Source of the DNA: Echinarachnius parma
Taxonomy: Eukaryota > Echinodermata > Echinoidea > Clypeasteroida > Echinarachniidae
Reading direction: 5' to 3'
Length of the DNA: 64,000 nt
NCBI GenBank assembly: GCA_037951105.1
Contig: JBAMJV010003314.1
Coordinates: 1-64,000, forward strand
In this document: positions 11,989 through 24,800 of the stretch, in pieces
How positions within the stretch are numbered: position 1 is the stretch's first letter
Layout of the letters: the number at the start of each line of letters is the position of its first letter
Position numbers and translations under genes: made by a program
Notes under the pieces: model-generated
Database searches by the model: none
Told to the model about the DNA's origin: nothing
The model's input: the letters and a program-made list of their open reading frames with translations, nothing else

Positions 11989-12444
11989 TAGCATGTCCCA
12001 GAACTAATTACAACGGGACTTTCTGCAATGATAACTTTAAAGATAGTAAATCAAGCAGAATGATATTTAAGGGTATGAAACTATAACTTATTACCTACAT
12101 CTTACAAAAAAAAAACGATTCGATTTGCTTCGTGGAGAATGAGGATCTTTTGTAAATCATGTCAGATGTCCCTTCCCTCCAGGTTTTGTACATAAGGAGA
12201 CGCGTTGCCCATTGTGTTCACGCATTATGCACCCCATTATGAAAAAAAATGAACACATGACATGATTGACAAAAGATCCTCATTCTCCATGACCCCTGAA
12301 GCAAATCGAATCGGGTTTTCTGCAAGATGTAGCCTACGTTAAAAGTTATAGTTTCATACCCTGAAATATCACTCTGATTGATCTACTATCTTTAACATTA
12401 TCGTTGCAGAGTCCCGTTGTAATTCATTCTGGGACATGCTGTAT
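11989..12444. mobile_element. Foldback MITE with arms of about 180 bp
   Basis: The left end TATAGCATGTCCCAGAA is matched inverted at 12425-12444. The complementarity continues through GAATGAGGATCTTTTGT. TA borders suggest a Tc1/mariner-type target. The small loop lies near 12185-12235. No coding capacity. Confidence 0.75.
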
Positions 12445-12494
12445 AAGTAGGAAAGGTTTTCGTTGCGTGTCAGGTGAAACCTTGGTATGATGGT

Positions 12495-12719
12495 CAGGGG
12501 CGGATCTATTTTTTTGGTAAGGGGGGGGGGGTTAATTGACCCGAGCCGCGTAGCGGAGAGTGGGGGGAGAGTCTCTCGGCGATTTTGTTTTGCTATTTTG
12601 AACCCCCGTAAGTTTTTTCACTGATACATTTTCACTTGGCATTCCAGAGAGGGGGGGGGGGGGGGGGGCGTTAAACCCCCTGACCCCCCCCCCCCCCCCC
12701 CCCCACGGATCCGTCACTG
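12495..12719. mobile_element. Short hAT-like MITE with long G and C runs
   Basis: Ends CAGGGGCGGATC and inverse GATCCGTCACTG. G runs near the left and C runs near the right (over 20 bases each) can pair. The target duplication is not clear. Similar architecture at 27908, 45022 and 55577. Confidence 0.45.
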
Positions 12720-13095
12720 ATGGTAAGTGGGCAGGACCTCAGATTGATAGAAATGGGCCTTACAGTCATGGTCCTCATGTATCAACACGTATTACAGTGA
12801 AATACAAGCTTCTACTAGAGAGTGAAGCCCAATTATGTTCCTGCTTTAACATGATTGCCAACATTTGTTTCAGGTCACAATAATAATCTATTTTGCTTAG
12901 TTGGTGGTTGGTAAGGTCCTAGACAACTTAATTCTATAATTATTATACTTGTACATATTTGTACAGGTCATTCGTTCGCCTGAAGAAGAATCTGCCAGAT
13001 TCGATAGCTCGCGGCTCCATTGATTTAAATTTTACTACACTTGCCTTTATAGTGGACAAGCAGCTTTTTGTTTATATTATTTTAATATACTTTAA
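12720..13095. other. Intergenic with a retroelement-tail-like motif
   Basis: Mostly unremarkable. At 12980-13010 a CTGAAGA is followed by the inverted repeat AATCT...AGATT, a pattern seen at 3' ends of Penelope-like elements. No reverse transcriptase frame is present upstream. Confidence 0.3.
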
Positions 13096-13629
13096 AGGGG
13101 TAGTTTAGTTTTGGTAGAGAGGGCGCTGCACATCACAATTTTTTTGTGAGGTAATGAAAAACTGAGTGTCGAATTTGAGAGAACATGCAATTTTAATGGC
13201 AGAATAAAATTTATTTGGTCAAAATCGACCCAGAAACGGCTGAAATATCAAAAAATATATCTGATCTTATAATTATTTGGGGCCCAAATAATTAGATGAT
13301 TTTTAGAAAAAAATAAAAAAATGCTTGCACTTTTTCAAAAAATTTCAAAAGCGTTTTTTAAATATTTGTTGATGATCTCGCTATTTAATCATTATATCAA
13401 TAAAACATCACATGCATAACTTTGTATGAAAAATGGTTGAAACCAATGCCTTTTTAAAAAGCGCCCTCTTGTGTTTTAATGGCTCTTTTTTAATGATAAC
13501 AGGCTGTTTAACAGTCGTTTGTAATTTTGTATACCTTTCGAGCATGGTGGAGTTATAACTATTAGTTTATAATGTTACTGTGCAGGTTTTGGCTACTAAA
13601 GTTCAGCCTTACCAAAACTAAACTACCCC
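13096..13629 (+). mobile_element. Kolobok-like MITE, family A, short subfamily (about 534 bp)
   Basis: TTAA plus AGGGGTAGTTTAGTTTTGG at the left, inverse at the right. The central near-palindrome is AATTATTTGGGGCCC followed by AAATAATT. It is colinear with the inverted copy at 26670-27204. Confidence 0.75.
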
Positions 13630-13866
13630 TTAAAAATATAATTGCCATTAAAACACATATCATACGAGATGAATTATAATCAAGAGCTTCACATGCTGTT
13701 CTTGCTAGCATTATCTGTCCATGTTCATGCTAATGTAGCCTGGTGATCACACCCGGGGTTCAGGGACACGTAGATTGGACCAAGGACCCACAAGACTAAG
13801 AGACAAATGAGTTTCACTATTTTTACATTTAATAATCACCGGAGATTATAATTGATATTAATTGAG

Positions 13867-13914
13867 TGTTTGTGTGTGTGCGTGTGTGTGTGTGTGTGCG
13901 TGTGTGTGTGTGTT
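13867..13914. repeat. GT microsatellite
   Basis: (GT)n of about 48 bp with two GC interruptions. Confidence 0.9.
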
Positions 13915-14049
13915 TTCTAGTGGAAATGTAAGTATTGAAATTGATTATCAGTCATATCAGCAAGAACATTTTTAATAACGGTATTCATGCTAACACTTCA
14001 TCAACGAATCTGATTTGTTTTCTTCCAAATTTAAATTCACTAGTTTTAA

Positions 14050-14176
14050 TCAATTACAGCTATATTCAGTTATAATCAATTATAGCTATGTTCAATTATA
14101 ATCAATTATAGTTATGTTCAATTATATATATGGATAATTCAGCTATTTTCAATTATATATATGGATAATTCAGCTA
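14050..14176. repeat. AT-rich short tandem repeats
   Basis: Units CAATTATAGCTATGTT and then a 37-bp unit containing ATATATATGGATAATTCAGC, each repeated two or three times. Confidence 0.75.
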
Positions 14177-14804
14177 TGTTTTCACCACTGACAAGCTGGT
14201 TTTTATATTTGTTGTTACCCCTTGCCTAGGGGAATCTTCTGGTTATTTTGTACAGTCAAATGGATATCTGAATCTTAAAGGGAATTGATTAAATAATATA
14301 TATTATACTTATAAATGAAACGAATCCTTACAATTAGTTTTGTAGTTTTCCCAATAATTATTGGTATTGTAACTTAATTTTTTGTTTGCGAATAATATCA
14401 TTGTTAAAACTAATTTTTGGATTGTAGATACTTAATAACATTATATACATATCTAGTAGTATTATGTCAATCACTTTTATACTTCGTTTGCCATTTGAAC
14501 ATCAAGAAGAGCGTAAATTTGATAACAAAATATTTAAAAAGATTATGAAGAGCGTTTAATCGGTTAACATCATCGTGACCTGTTTACAATTATGATAACA
14601 CGGTGCGCACAAAACATCGGTTATTTTAATTTCTTAGCAACCGATCAATATTGTTTATGCTATCTCAGGTAGGCGTTTGTTTATGGACATTTTGTTACAT
14701 GTAAACAGGACTTTGCAGTGAAGACTGGTGTTGCTGTATTAGGGGTGAAGCCAAGGGGGACTTAGGGGTGTGGGCCTACGTGGTTGATGCTATAGGTGGG
14801 GTAT
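14177..14804. other. Intergenic, nothing recognised
   Basis: AT-rich, no domain-bearing frame and no clear repeat. Confidence 0.4.
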
Positions 14805-14810
14805 GGGTTG

Positions 14811-15000
14811 ATATACAAACAATACACGGTCTAGAGTGCATTGTGTAAATGCATTGCACGCGAGGGCTATGTTAGCTGTGCATTACGCATGAGGCGTAAG
14901 CCGAGTGTGCAAAGCACAGCTAACATAGCCCGAGAGTGTGATGCATTTACATAATGCACGATAATAAGACCGTGCTCGTAGTATTATTTGTTTTATAAAA
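14811..15000. mobile_element. Hairpin-forming foldback repeat
   Basis: Arms GTGCATTNTGTAAATGCAT...GGCTATGTTAGCTGTGC (46 bp, about 90% complementary), with a loop of about 32 bp at about 14886-14917. Weaker complementarity extends outward through an ACGGTCT / AGACCGT pair. Likely a small foldback MITE. Confidence 0.65.
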
Positions 15001-15605
15001 ACAAGCTCAACCACGGATGGTTTTATTTTGCTGGATTATTGAAAACAGACTTGCTACAACTAGTTACCCAGTCTATCTACTCTCTAGAGTGTGAATTTAT
15101 TAGGAATTTACAAAATTAATCAATTACTACTATACTGCACTGCATTCGCTTCACTGAATTTGACTCTGCAGCTCAGCAGATCAAATGCAGTTGATTGGAA
15201 ATTGCCAAATATTTTTCCATAAAAGTGAGAATTATCAAAGAATTGTGTGCATTTCCATTCCAAAACTTACCAATATCAAAACACAAACCATATAATTTAC
15301 GAAACTGCTCAGATTTATTCACCACAGAACAGATAATTTACAAAATTAAGCATTTTACATCTGTTTTTTTTATCACTCTCGCAAGATTGTCTTCGATAGA
15401 AATAATGTAAACAAGCATTTTGACGTCACGTAAGCCGTGCAAAAAGTTGTGCAACGAAAACGAGTAACGCACCCCGGTTAATCGTGGACAATTTTCAAAG
15501 CCAAGAAGTTTTCGAGCTCGAGAGCAACAATTTTCAAAATTTTTGCCGTCGAGACCAAGTTATTAGCAAATTTTTGACTTCGAGACAAGGTTTATGTCGG
15601 ACGAG
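15001..15605. other. Intergenic, nothing recognised
   Basis: Short frames at 15195 and 15484 show no domain signature. Confidence 0.35.
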
Positions 15606-15615
15606 ACCGCTAAAA

Positions 15616-15705
15616 AAAAGGGGGGGGGGGGTTCAAACCCCCCTAAACAGCCATTTGTTGGTCAAAGGGGGGGGGGGTTGAACCCCCCACCCCCCCCCCC
15701 CCCTG
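15616..15705. repeat. Paired G-run and C-run cluster
   Basis: GGGGGGGGGG followed by TTCAAACCCCCC, repeated once with a longer C run. Probably the remnant of a G/C-run element like that at 12495, but no TIR could be set. Confidence 0.5.
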
Positions 15706-16540
15706 GGTACGCCTATGGTATGTATGGACTTGGCCCCTAAGACTCAATGTGTTCCTCACACACATGCTATATAATGTTGTTATCAACATATGATATTCCT
15801 CTATTTGGGTTGGCTTGTTTGCAGAACCGACGAAGGTTAGATAAAATGTGAACTTATGGTATATAATATGTCCACTGAGTGATGGCTGAACATCAAATGG
15901 TAAATGAGTGTGATATGACCGATTGATGAGCGAAATGAAAAGTGTAATGCATTAACTAATTGCACTTACTGTGTAAACAATACAAATCCTCCGATGTAAA
16001 CACGTCAATCACACATACCTTTATAAGTTCATAGAAATTCGGAATTCTTAATCCGGTTCCATGCTTGTAATGATGTTGACGAATATTATAGGTCAATATA
16101 ATAGAACACCTCAATGTCATTCCCTGAATTCAGGATCTCATGGATTATTGCCCTAGCCAGGAGATCGAAAGGGCAGTGAAATAGTGGATCTATTTATGAG
16201 TAGCCTCGCATGGCAATGCGGTAACAAGGAGTCTTGCAATGATGTGTCCAGGTGCTCCTCAACTGGTACTAGAGCCATTCATAGATGGGTTATAGGGGAT
16301 TGAGCCGCTCAGTCCTGGACAAATGTTAAACTTCAGCAATTCAGAAGTATCATGATGTGTGTACCTAAGTATACATACTTATAATGTGTCTATACTACCA
16401 ATGTATACAACATGGTGGCATTAATTCATTTAGGCTCTTGCTTTGAGCTTTGAAAGGCAGAACCTTTGATGATTCTTACTTTTCTCTCTCCAAAGCGTAT
16501 GTCCAATTAGTCATCGTTATCGACAATTTCGCAGAATTTT
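15706..16540. other. Intergenic, nothing recognised
   Basis: No repeat or coding signal seen. Confidence 0.35.
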
Positions 16541-17215
16541 CTGTAAAATGTTCGGGTGTGCTTCGTTATTCCGAAGGTTCGTTATTCGAAGGTTCTTTAT
16601 TCCGAAGGTTCGTTATTCCGAACACGCAAATTTCGTAAACCTGAGTGTTCGTTAATCCTAAAATGAAATAGTGTTCGTTAATCCGAACATTTGTTGCATT
16701 ATTCCGAAGGTTCGTTATTCCGAAGGTTCGTTATTACGAGGGTTCGTTGTTCCGAAGGTTCGCTATTCTAAAATGAAATCAGGTTCGTTATTCCGAAGGT
16801 TCGTTAGTCCGAAAAAAAAATCGGGTTCGTTATTCCGAAGGTTCGTTATTCCGAAGGTCCGTTATTCCGAGGGTTCGTTATTCCGAAGGTTCGCTATTCC
16901 TAAAATGAAATCGGGTTCGTTAATCCGAAAATGAATATGGGTTTGTTATAATGCTATAATTTCATATAAAGAGATAAAATAAACTTAAATGTTTGATTGG
17001 TCTGGCCAAGGGAGGGAAAGGGGGAGGGGTATGTTTAACGCAGGCTGTACATTAAATAAACAAAACACAAATTATAGTATTATAACAAACCCGATTTAAT
17101 TTTCGGAGTAACGAACCCTATTTTATTTTCGGACTAATAAACCTTCGAAATAACGAACCTTCGGAATAACGAACCCGATTTTTGTTTCGGATAAACGAAC
17201 CTTCGGAATAACGAA
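16541..17215. repeat. Array of 16-bp TTCGTTATTCCGAAGG repeats with inverted counterpart
   Basis: About 16 direct or variant copies occupy 16555-16935, with spacers of the form AAAATGAAATCGGG. Six inverted copies (CCTTCGGAATAACGAA) occupy 17088-17212 across a spacer of about 150 bp. The unit itself is partly palindromic (TTCG...CGAA). Because 16 is not a multiple of 3, the array reads open as FRRFVIPKVRYSEG-type repeats in all frames, which is not evidence of a gene. Confidence 0.8.
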
Positions 17216-17279
17216 CTGTAACCAAATGTTCAACTAAAATTGGCACCGAGGCTCTCTAGGCCATACTCCGTCCAACTCA

Positions 17280-17642
17280 TTGGCTACACACCAAACGATG
17301 CTTGCGCTCCACCAGGAACGGGTGTCAACAAGCAAAGTCCACTATTTGATTAGAATATCGCATGTTGCGGTCTGTGAAATCCTCAGTCATCGAGAGGAGT
17401 GTCAATTAAAGCCAGGGGAATCTCTAGGATCTTCACGATTGACTACCAGGATAGATGATCGCAAACTGCTTAACATGTGCCGTAGAAACCGGAGATGCCA
17501 AAAAGGAGCATTCGCCGTCTATGAAGAAGACACTATGTATTCAACCCCTTCCGCCAAACTGACATGTTCACCTATCAGAATACGCTATCAGTTATCCACT
17601 CCAAATCATGCAGTCAAGATTTACTGGACGTCCCTGGACTAG
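17280..17642 (+). pseudogene. Tc1-like transposase N-terminal relic
   Basis: An open frame of about 120 codons reads as a worn helix-turn-helix region of a Tc1/mariner transposase: a VHYLIRISHVAVCEILSHRE segment resembling the second DNA-binding helix pair, then SRLTTRIDDRKLLNMCRRNR, matching the usual GRPR-T...DR.L...-RNR region. The DDE catalytic domain is absent. A second copy lies inverted at 17808-18064. Confidence 0.5.
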
Positions 17643-18064
17643 GGAGTACAGAAGATGGCGGCGTGGACACTAGTGATATGTTATCTTAATTGTACGAGCT
17701 TTACTACCATTGTGCCGTCACAATGTGAATGCATAAATCTTAGAGCTTCTCGCCACGTAATCGACGAACCTTCTGCCTTAATTCTGTTTGGTCAAGGTGT
17801 TTATGGCTCGTACCCATTAAGATGACATATCACAAGTGTCCGCGCAACGATCTTATGTTCTCCCTAGTCCAGGGATGTCCGGTAAATCTTGATTGCATGG
17901 TTTGGAGTGGACACTTGGTAGGCGTTGATTCCATAGTGTCTTCTCCATAGCTGGCGGTGGTTCCTGTTTGTACGGTTTATACGGCACATATTAAGCAGTT
18001 TGCGATCACCTATACTGGCGGTCAAACGTGGACGTTCTGGAAATTCCTGCGGCTTTACTTGACC
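17398..18064. repeat. Inverted pair of transposase fragments forming a long hairpin
   Basis: The left arm (17398-17700) and the inverted right arm (17808-18064) match at roughly 80%, for example GGACTAGGGAG and CAAACTGCTTAA with their reverse complements. The loop is about 107 bp. A transcript would fold into double-stranded RNA. It ends about 450 bp upstream of the NLR start codon. Confidence 0.7.
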
Positions 18065-18099
18065 CTCCTTTTGATGTCGTCTGAGGACTCGGACTAAAA

Positions 18100-18410
18100 A
18101 TTGAGAACAAGTGACTAAAATTCGGTCTTAGATATGGTGGCTCCTGGTGAGTTATTATTAGGGCCTAGTGACACTTACTCGGGGGTTGACCCTGACTATT
18201 TGGACTAGTAGGCTGGTGACTCTGTCTTTAGCTCGGAATCAATGTAGAAGCTTTTGCCCTTATTTCGATTTGGAGGTTGGTGAGCCTGACTCTGATTCCG
18301 TCTTGAATACGCAGTCTGGTCACTTTAAGTTTGACTCAGACTCAAAGGTAGGTAATTCTGATTCCAACCCAGCCACAGAGGCTGGTGAATCTGACCCTTA
18401 CTGGTTTTAG
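18100..18410 (+). repeat. Degenerate minisatellite upstream of the NLR gene
   Basis: Repeated GAGGTTGGTGAGCCTGAC-like units, poorly conserved. The 80-codon frame through it has no domain. Confidence 0.4.
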
Positions 18411-18519
18411 TTTAAAAAAAGCTATAACAGTAAGTCTTAGGAGGAAACATTCATCTATAATGCAGCTTAATGGAATGATGATGAAGTAATTCGTTTCTCT
18501 TTGTTTATTTTCGTCTAGA

Positions 18520-18847
18520 ATGGGTGCTTCAGCGAGCAAACGTCCTCGAAATGAGATGGACGATGTATTATGCAAAGTTGCAGACGCCCTCACCGACAAC
18601 AGTCAGATCGAGAAGTTGGGGAAGGAACTTGGCTTCTCTGTTCCCGAAATTGCAAGATTCATCGCGACCAATGTGAAGGGTGCTCACGTGACAACTGATG
18701 GTACCAAACTCATGCTGCGTACGTGGTCTGAAGGGATCGAGTCATCGAGGATGATTCCCACACTGGTCAACGCACTGAGAAATGCTGACATGATTCAAGT
18801 TGCTAACAGCATCCAGCGGGGAGCCTTAAGTCGACATTATTCAAGTC
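18520..18847 (+). CDS. NLR exon 1: myristoylation-like N-terminus and Death domain
   Basis: Preceded by a pyrimidine tract and CTAG acceptor at 18518; ends AAGTC|GTAAGT in phase 1. Encodes residues 1-109. The pattern LCKVADAL...IEKLGKELGFS...LMLRTWSEG...LVNALRNADM fits Death-domain helices 1-6. Residues 7-10 (KRPR) form a basic patch next to the possible lipid anchor. Confidence 0.85.
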
Positions 18848-21800
18848 GTAAGTTCAGTTTACAATCTACAATAACATACGTTGAATATAACCACAATTTA
18901 TTATTATTTATTCATTAAACATTTCGTATACAATAGGATTCCGAAGAATATAAACAAATGTGCTAGAGTAGCCATTCATGGTAAGTGAGCTTGCATTTCA
19001 TTCTTAGTCCCATACTCTCGGCGAACTGCAACAAATCACAACGATTAAGTAAAACGAATCGACTCAATTTGGCCACAGTTTAACAACGGATTTGAAAGAA
19101 TATTACGGTGACGCAGAACAAATATTCGTACGTTGTTGCTGCCCGACGAATCAGTTAGTCTCTCTTTTGTCTTTCACCATCATGGCGGTAGAAAATTCTT
19201 TTCTTTTTTTTCTTCTTTTTTTCACACTTGTTGCGGTTCACCGTGCATACCCTGAGTACCGGAGTGGAGCTTAACGTCAATGTTGCTCGTCTTTCCTTTA
19301 TCATGTTCATACTACGATCTCCAAAACGTAATATAATTCAAAAATGTGTTCTCGTTTGCATATTCGTAACAACGTTATTATTTTATTTTTGTCTTAACAG
19401 TTAGTTGTTAATTGATTACAAATGGGTTTTTATAGAGACGAAGTGTTATGTGTGCCCTTTCTGTCAATATTATCCAGCCCAACTGCTGACGGAAGACGAG
19501 GAAAAGACGTGCAGGGCAGAACTTTGCAACCACTACTCAATATTCCTGGGGAAGGTCAAGACGGACCCTTTAGACCCTGACTCTGAAGTTGACTTAAATT
19601 CCATCTACACAAACCTGTCCCTTCTTAAAGGCTCAGTTACAAGGAACGCAAAGGGTGAAACATTTACTGGTAGAATGCCTGGGTTTTTCCAAACGGGTTT
19701 TGATTCGAGGGAAACAAATCTAAGTAGCATGACAAAAGAACGGCTTTCTCAGGAGAACTTTCACAAAATGCTATCATCAGGAGCACCACAACGTCGAGTT
19801 CTTCTTGTTGGAGAAGCTGGTGTGGGGAAGACGACATTTCTCTCGAAACTAGTCCACGACTGGATGGCTGGCAAGGAGTTGAAGACTAACAAACTAATGT
19901 TGCATATCCGGCTTGTAGAGGTGGCGCGCCATGAATCAGTAGGACATCTCGTTGAAAGCTATCTGTCTGATGGGAACGACTGTGCGCCGCGCTTGGATGA
20001 GCATATAAGACGAAACCAAAACAGGGCTGCGTTCCTTTTCGACGGCCTGGATGAGTACATTGGTGACATCACTAAGAGTGACCCAGAGAACCCGCTGGTC
20101 CAGATCATGAGGGGTGAGAAGTACAAGGAGTCTGTGGTGGTAGTATCCACTCGACCATGGCGGGCAGATCAAATCCTTGGTGATGAGAAACTGAGGCAAC
20201 TGTATACGTGTGTGAGTATTGAAGGGTTTGATGAGGCGAGTGTGAGAGAGTTTGTGTCGAGGTTCTTCAAATTAGATCACATAACTGCGAAGGACGATCA
20301 TGCTACTCCAATAGATGGTCAGTGTACGACAAAATCTTGCCAGGCTGCTGGGAAGGATGCTAGAGCTGCCACGGACGATCAGGAAGCATGTGCAAGCCTG
20401 TTGCAGTTTCTCGAAGAAGACAGCAAAGAAGGAGGAGTGTTCACTTCCACGTTAGCTTCTTACCCCATCCTCCTTGCCATGATGTGTCACATGTGGCGTG
20501 ACACATCAAAGCAAGGCCAGATCAGAAAGCTCCAATCGGTGTCTCAACTCGTCGAGGAGATGGTCACGACTCTGACGGAACACTTTGCAGGGAAGATGGT
20601 GGAACATGTCACCCAAGGCAAGTCAAACGACGCTTACAAAGAGTGCATGCACAGCGTCGACTGCTCGTTCAAAGAGGTTGGTCGCATCGCCTACGAGGGA
20701 GCTTTATTGGGAGACCTTGTCATTGACAAAGAGACTCGCGACGAGTTGTCAGAGTCAATCGGCACTGTGTTGAAAGTTGGCATTCTTACAACGGAGAAGC
20801 GGAGAGCACCACTTGAAATGCGTAGGCGAGAAGGCACACTTGTCATTGACGAATTCCGCTTCCCCCACAAATTAATCCAAGATCATCTTGGTGCTCTGTA
20901 CCTCGCATCAGTTTACCAGAAGGATCCATCAGAATTCGAGAAGCTGTTGAGAGATTTGCTGTCAAAGAGTAAAGAAGACATGGACAAGTTCGAATATATC
21001 TGGTACTTCCTCGCTGCACGTGGGAACGACGTAGGTAAAGCAACGCTGGAGTTTCTACGTGATAATACCAAGAATCGAGATTTCATCGTCCGGGTCGCCT
21101 TTGAGTGTCCTAACAAGGATATCACATCTCCTATCACACACACCCTACTCACCCAGAGATGCTTGACTCTTGGCAACAAGCGATCGTTTGCCGCCCATCT
21201 TCACTCCCTGGATACCTCTGCCGCGGTAAGTGACCTGCACCGCACTGTGTGGTTAACATGTTTAGTATGATAGTGAATACAACTATTACAAAAAATGTAA
21301 ATGTATGGAAAAAGAAAAAATCACTTGAATCAGCATGTGGGCAATAGTTGTTACGTACGTCATGTGTCATACTTATCTTATTATCGTTTTAATTATTTAA
21401 AATATAACAATTAGTGCTTTCATTAAATGAATATTACAATTTTGGTCAAACATATATACTTGCAGTAACGAATAACACCACATATTACGAGTTATAATTA
21501 TGCCATGCCTGAATTGTAGACTATTACCATACTCCCTGTTAATTGGCCTGGGGTGTTTCACAAAGATCATAAGTTGGACTTACAAACCTACAAACGATAA
21601 AGTTAAATAATGTGTTCATCAAAATCTAACCCATGGGGCGCTTTTTGGTTTTAACCATTTAAAAAAAATAAAATGGTGAATGAGATAATTTATTAAAATA
21701 ATGATTTAATAGAGAGATCATTAACAACTATTTAACAAATCATATTTTCGAAAAAGTGCGGGCATGATAAAAAAAAGTGTAGGCATGATATCGATTTTGT

Positions 21801-24800
21801 TGTGCTAATCGGTGATTAAATGTAGGATTCCAAGTCTTATCTTTAACATTACATGCTCTTCCAAATAGCCCTCTTTACCAACACTGAACTACCCTTTAAT
21901 ACACAAATAACATGTCTGATTCCATGACACAGTGGGTGTCTCTCATCCGGGTTCTCCATGACAGCACATTAATACTGTTTATCGTAGATGCTGAATGCAT
22001 GACACTGGGTACGTCCATCTTTAACGTTATCCCTGTTTGATTTACTCATTCCTCAGGATAATCTGATCATCATTGATGTGTAATGTCGTTCATGATATGC
22101 CTGTTATTGTTAGGATACTATGTTCGTCGATATTCTCCCGGATACTCTGATGCATGTCATCATTTATATTTAATTTCATTCACAATATGCGTACCGTATT
22201 TATTATCATTATTTGCCTTCCGTGTTTTACCTCATGCCTTAGGACACTCTGGTCATCTTTGTTCTCCCTGAGAGTAAGATGCTGGCACGCACCGCAGCTC
22301 AAAACATCTTCACACATGACAAGCTACGCGCTGTCTGGATACATGATTGCGGGTCATACAGCGAGGAGTTCTACGCAGCAATGGACACGGAGGCAGTCAC
22401 ATCATCGTCACACGTAAGACATAGCTAAATTTATATACAATACCTTTGCAATTTCTTTTTTAACATTCCAGGCAGGAAAACCGTTCTTTAACATCGTGAT
22501 TAACAACGTATATTGAAGTCGGACCATAATATTTATTTAGTGTATTTATTAACGTTTTATTTTAACAGGGTTGCCCTTTCTGTTAAACAATTGATCTACC
22601 AAAGATATACGAAGAGCTTTCTTAAAAAATGCCCGGTATCCACTTGTTCAACTTTCGAGGAAACAGGTTTCTTTGCCCATGTTTGTACACGTGTCTATAG
22701 GTACATACACATTGAACTTTCTATATTTTGATTTTGAGTGAGTAATTTGTCGTAAAATGTAGATTACTAGATAGCCTCGTAGCTTATCAATGAAGATATA
22801 TCGTTAACTCAATTTGTATGGAAAGTTGATTTAGCGCCTTTTGGAACTTAGCTCATTCTCGTTATTATTGTTTAAATAAAGCAAAAACTACTTTTAAAAC
22901 GAATTCGTTTATACTGTTATGTGTACATGTGGGAAGGGCAGATTACATTAACCACACAAATCAATAATAATAGTCTATAATAATATAAGAATGATTATTA
23001 TAGTATATCTATATCATGTATTTTGGTTACCCTAACCCTAACTCTAACCCTAAGGTTATTTTACTGCATAATATTGTAACCCTACGCTAGCTGAATGTAC
23101 ATCGCGCATACAATACTTTCATATACAGATTAAAAGTAGATGCTACAACATCTCAAAAACATACCAGTACCTTTGTGACTCAGATGTGTTGTGGTACGAT
23201 TGGATAAGCACTTGACTTCTAATCGAGATCGAGTTCAAAACAGATCGATGCCCATGCATCTGTGTTCGTCAGCAAGACTTTGTAGCTGAATTACTGCTCT
23301 CTACCCAGTAATACAAAAGTGTACCATGGTCTGATGTTATTTAGCCTTGCACCATCAGCAGCACATGGCTAGTATATGCTCCCCGGGGAGTTGAACAAGT
23401 ACGGGCATTGTTTGCGACTTAGAACTGTATCTGATGACCATTGGTAATATAGCGGCAGGATTGTTTCATCGCGACAGACATGACTGCGCTCTACATTTGG
23501 CCATTATTACTATTACTAGTCATGCTAGTCATGCTAGTAGAAGTAGTACTTATTAGCAATATTAGTACTTATATCATTTATATTGGTGTTCTTTGTGTTG
23601 TTGTTACTTCTTTTATTCGTGACTAGGTCCCTTGTCTATTATGTACAAAGTGGCCATTACCTAAAATTAACTCCTTTTTTTTCCAGATCGAAATATGACT
23701 TTAATTTATATCCACATGCTTACATTCTTTTCTAGATTAATGCAGATCCCTGAAAATTCGCGTAAACATGTACATTACACATTCAACATGTATTTACCAT
23801 TTTACTTTCCCTTTGCTTCAGCATCTTGACATTATTCTCGTACTTCCTGCTGATTGGCCAGTCCCCTATGGAGTTACAACATGGGAAGTTGGGAACCATG
23901 AAATAAATTTAAAAAAATCACATTTGTCTACTCCATACAGGTGAGAAAATCAGTGCCTGCGAAGAAACTAATTGCCTCACCATCATAATTTATGTGAAGT
24001 GGAAATTTACATATATAGTTATAATGAACCAATAATCATGTGTTTGACTCCATGCAGGTCGCGATAATCAGTCATCGTCATGGTGTCAAGTTCTGTGCAT
24101 CAGCACTATTCCCGTGCCCCTTTTCTATTGAACGGTCTCCGTATACTACGAATTTAGAACATGGAAATCAGAAATTAATACAAAATGAACACTTCGTGTC
24201 CACTCCAAGCAGGTCCAGGAAATCTAACATTTTGAAGACGATATTAGCGCCTCACCATCATATAATGCGTGTGCTGCACAATTTGAAATTAAATAATCTA
24301 GCATTACAATTATCGTTTGTTTTACCCCATACAGGTCAAGATAATCAGCCATCATGCAGACAAGCTCAATGCCTCGGCTTCCCAGCACTATGCCCATGCT
24401 CTCTGCTCCATGACCAGTCTACGTGTCTTGCTCCTGAATGACGTGGAGCTGCACGATGCCTTCTACGAGACCATGGCTCGTGAAGCGCTTCACTCACAGG
24501 TATTCTCACTCACTCTCCTTATTTCTATATTACTGGTAATACATTGGGATGCGGACAGAAAACAACCTTGTGAGTTTAATACGGGTTTACAATTTTGTTT
24601 TCGAAAAGTTCAGCATTATTAGTTATTGCACTTCCTGTGATGTAACATCACTATTTGGTAATATTAAATACAGTTACAAATTCAGACTGCACTTTTCCTT
24701 AAGAAAATATCACTTTGGTGTGTTTCACTATCGGCATGTGTAACGCCTAACATTAATCTGTATTGTCACTATACTGATTTCTGCGTTCATTTTTTTCTTC

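Noticed and set aside
16671-16934. 87-codon frame reading RRFVIPKVRYSEGS repeats
   Set aside because: A translation of the 16-bp repeat array; all frames give similar repeats.
19405-19477. Extension of the NACHT exon to the start of its open frame
   Set aside because: An in-frame start or acceptor there does not fit the phase-1 donor of exon 1; the acceptor at 19477 does and has a better pyrimidine tract.
23030-23053. Telomere end or telomere-associated sequence
   Set aside because: Only four hexamers within a gene intron; interstitial telomere-like repeats of this size are common.
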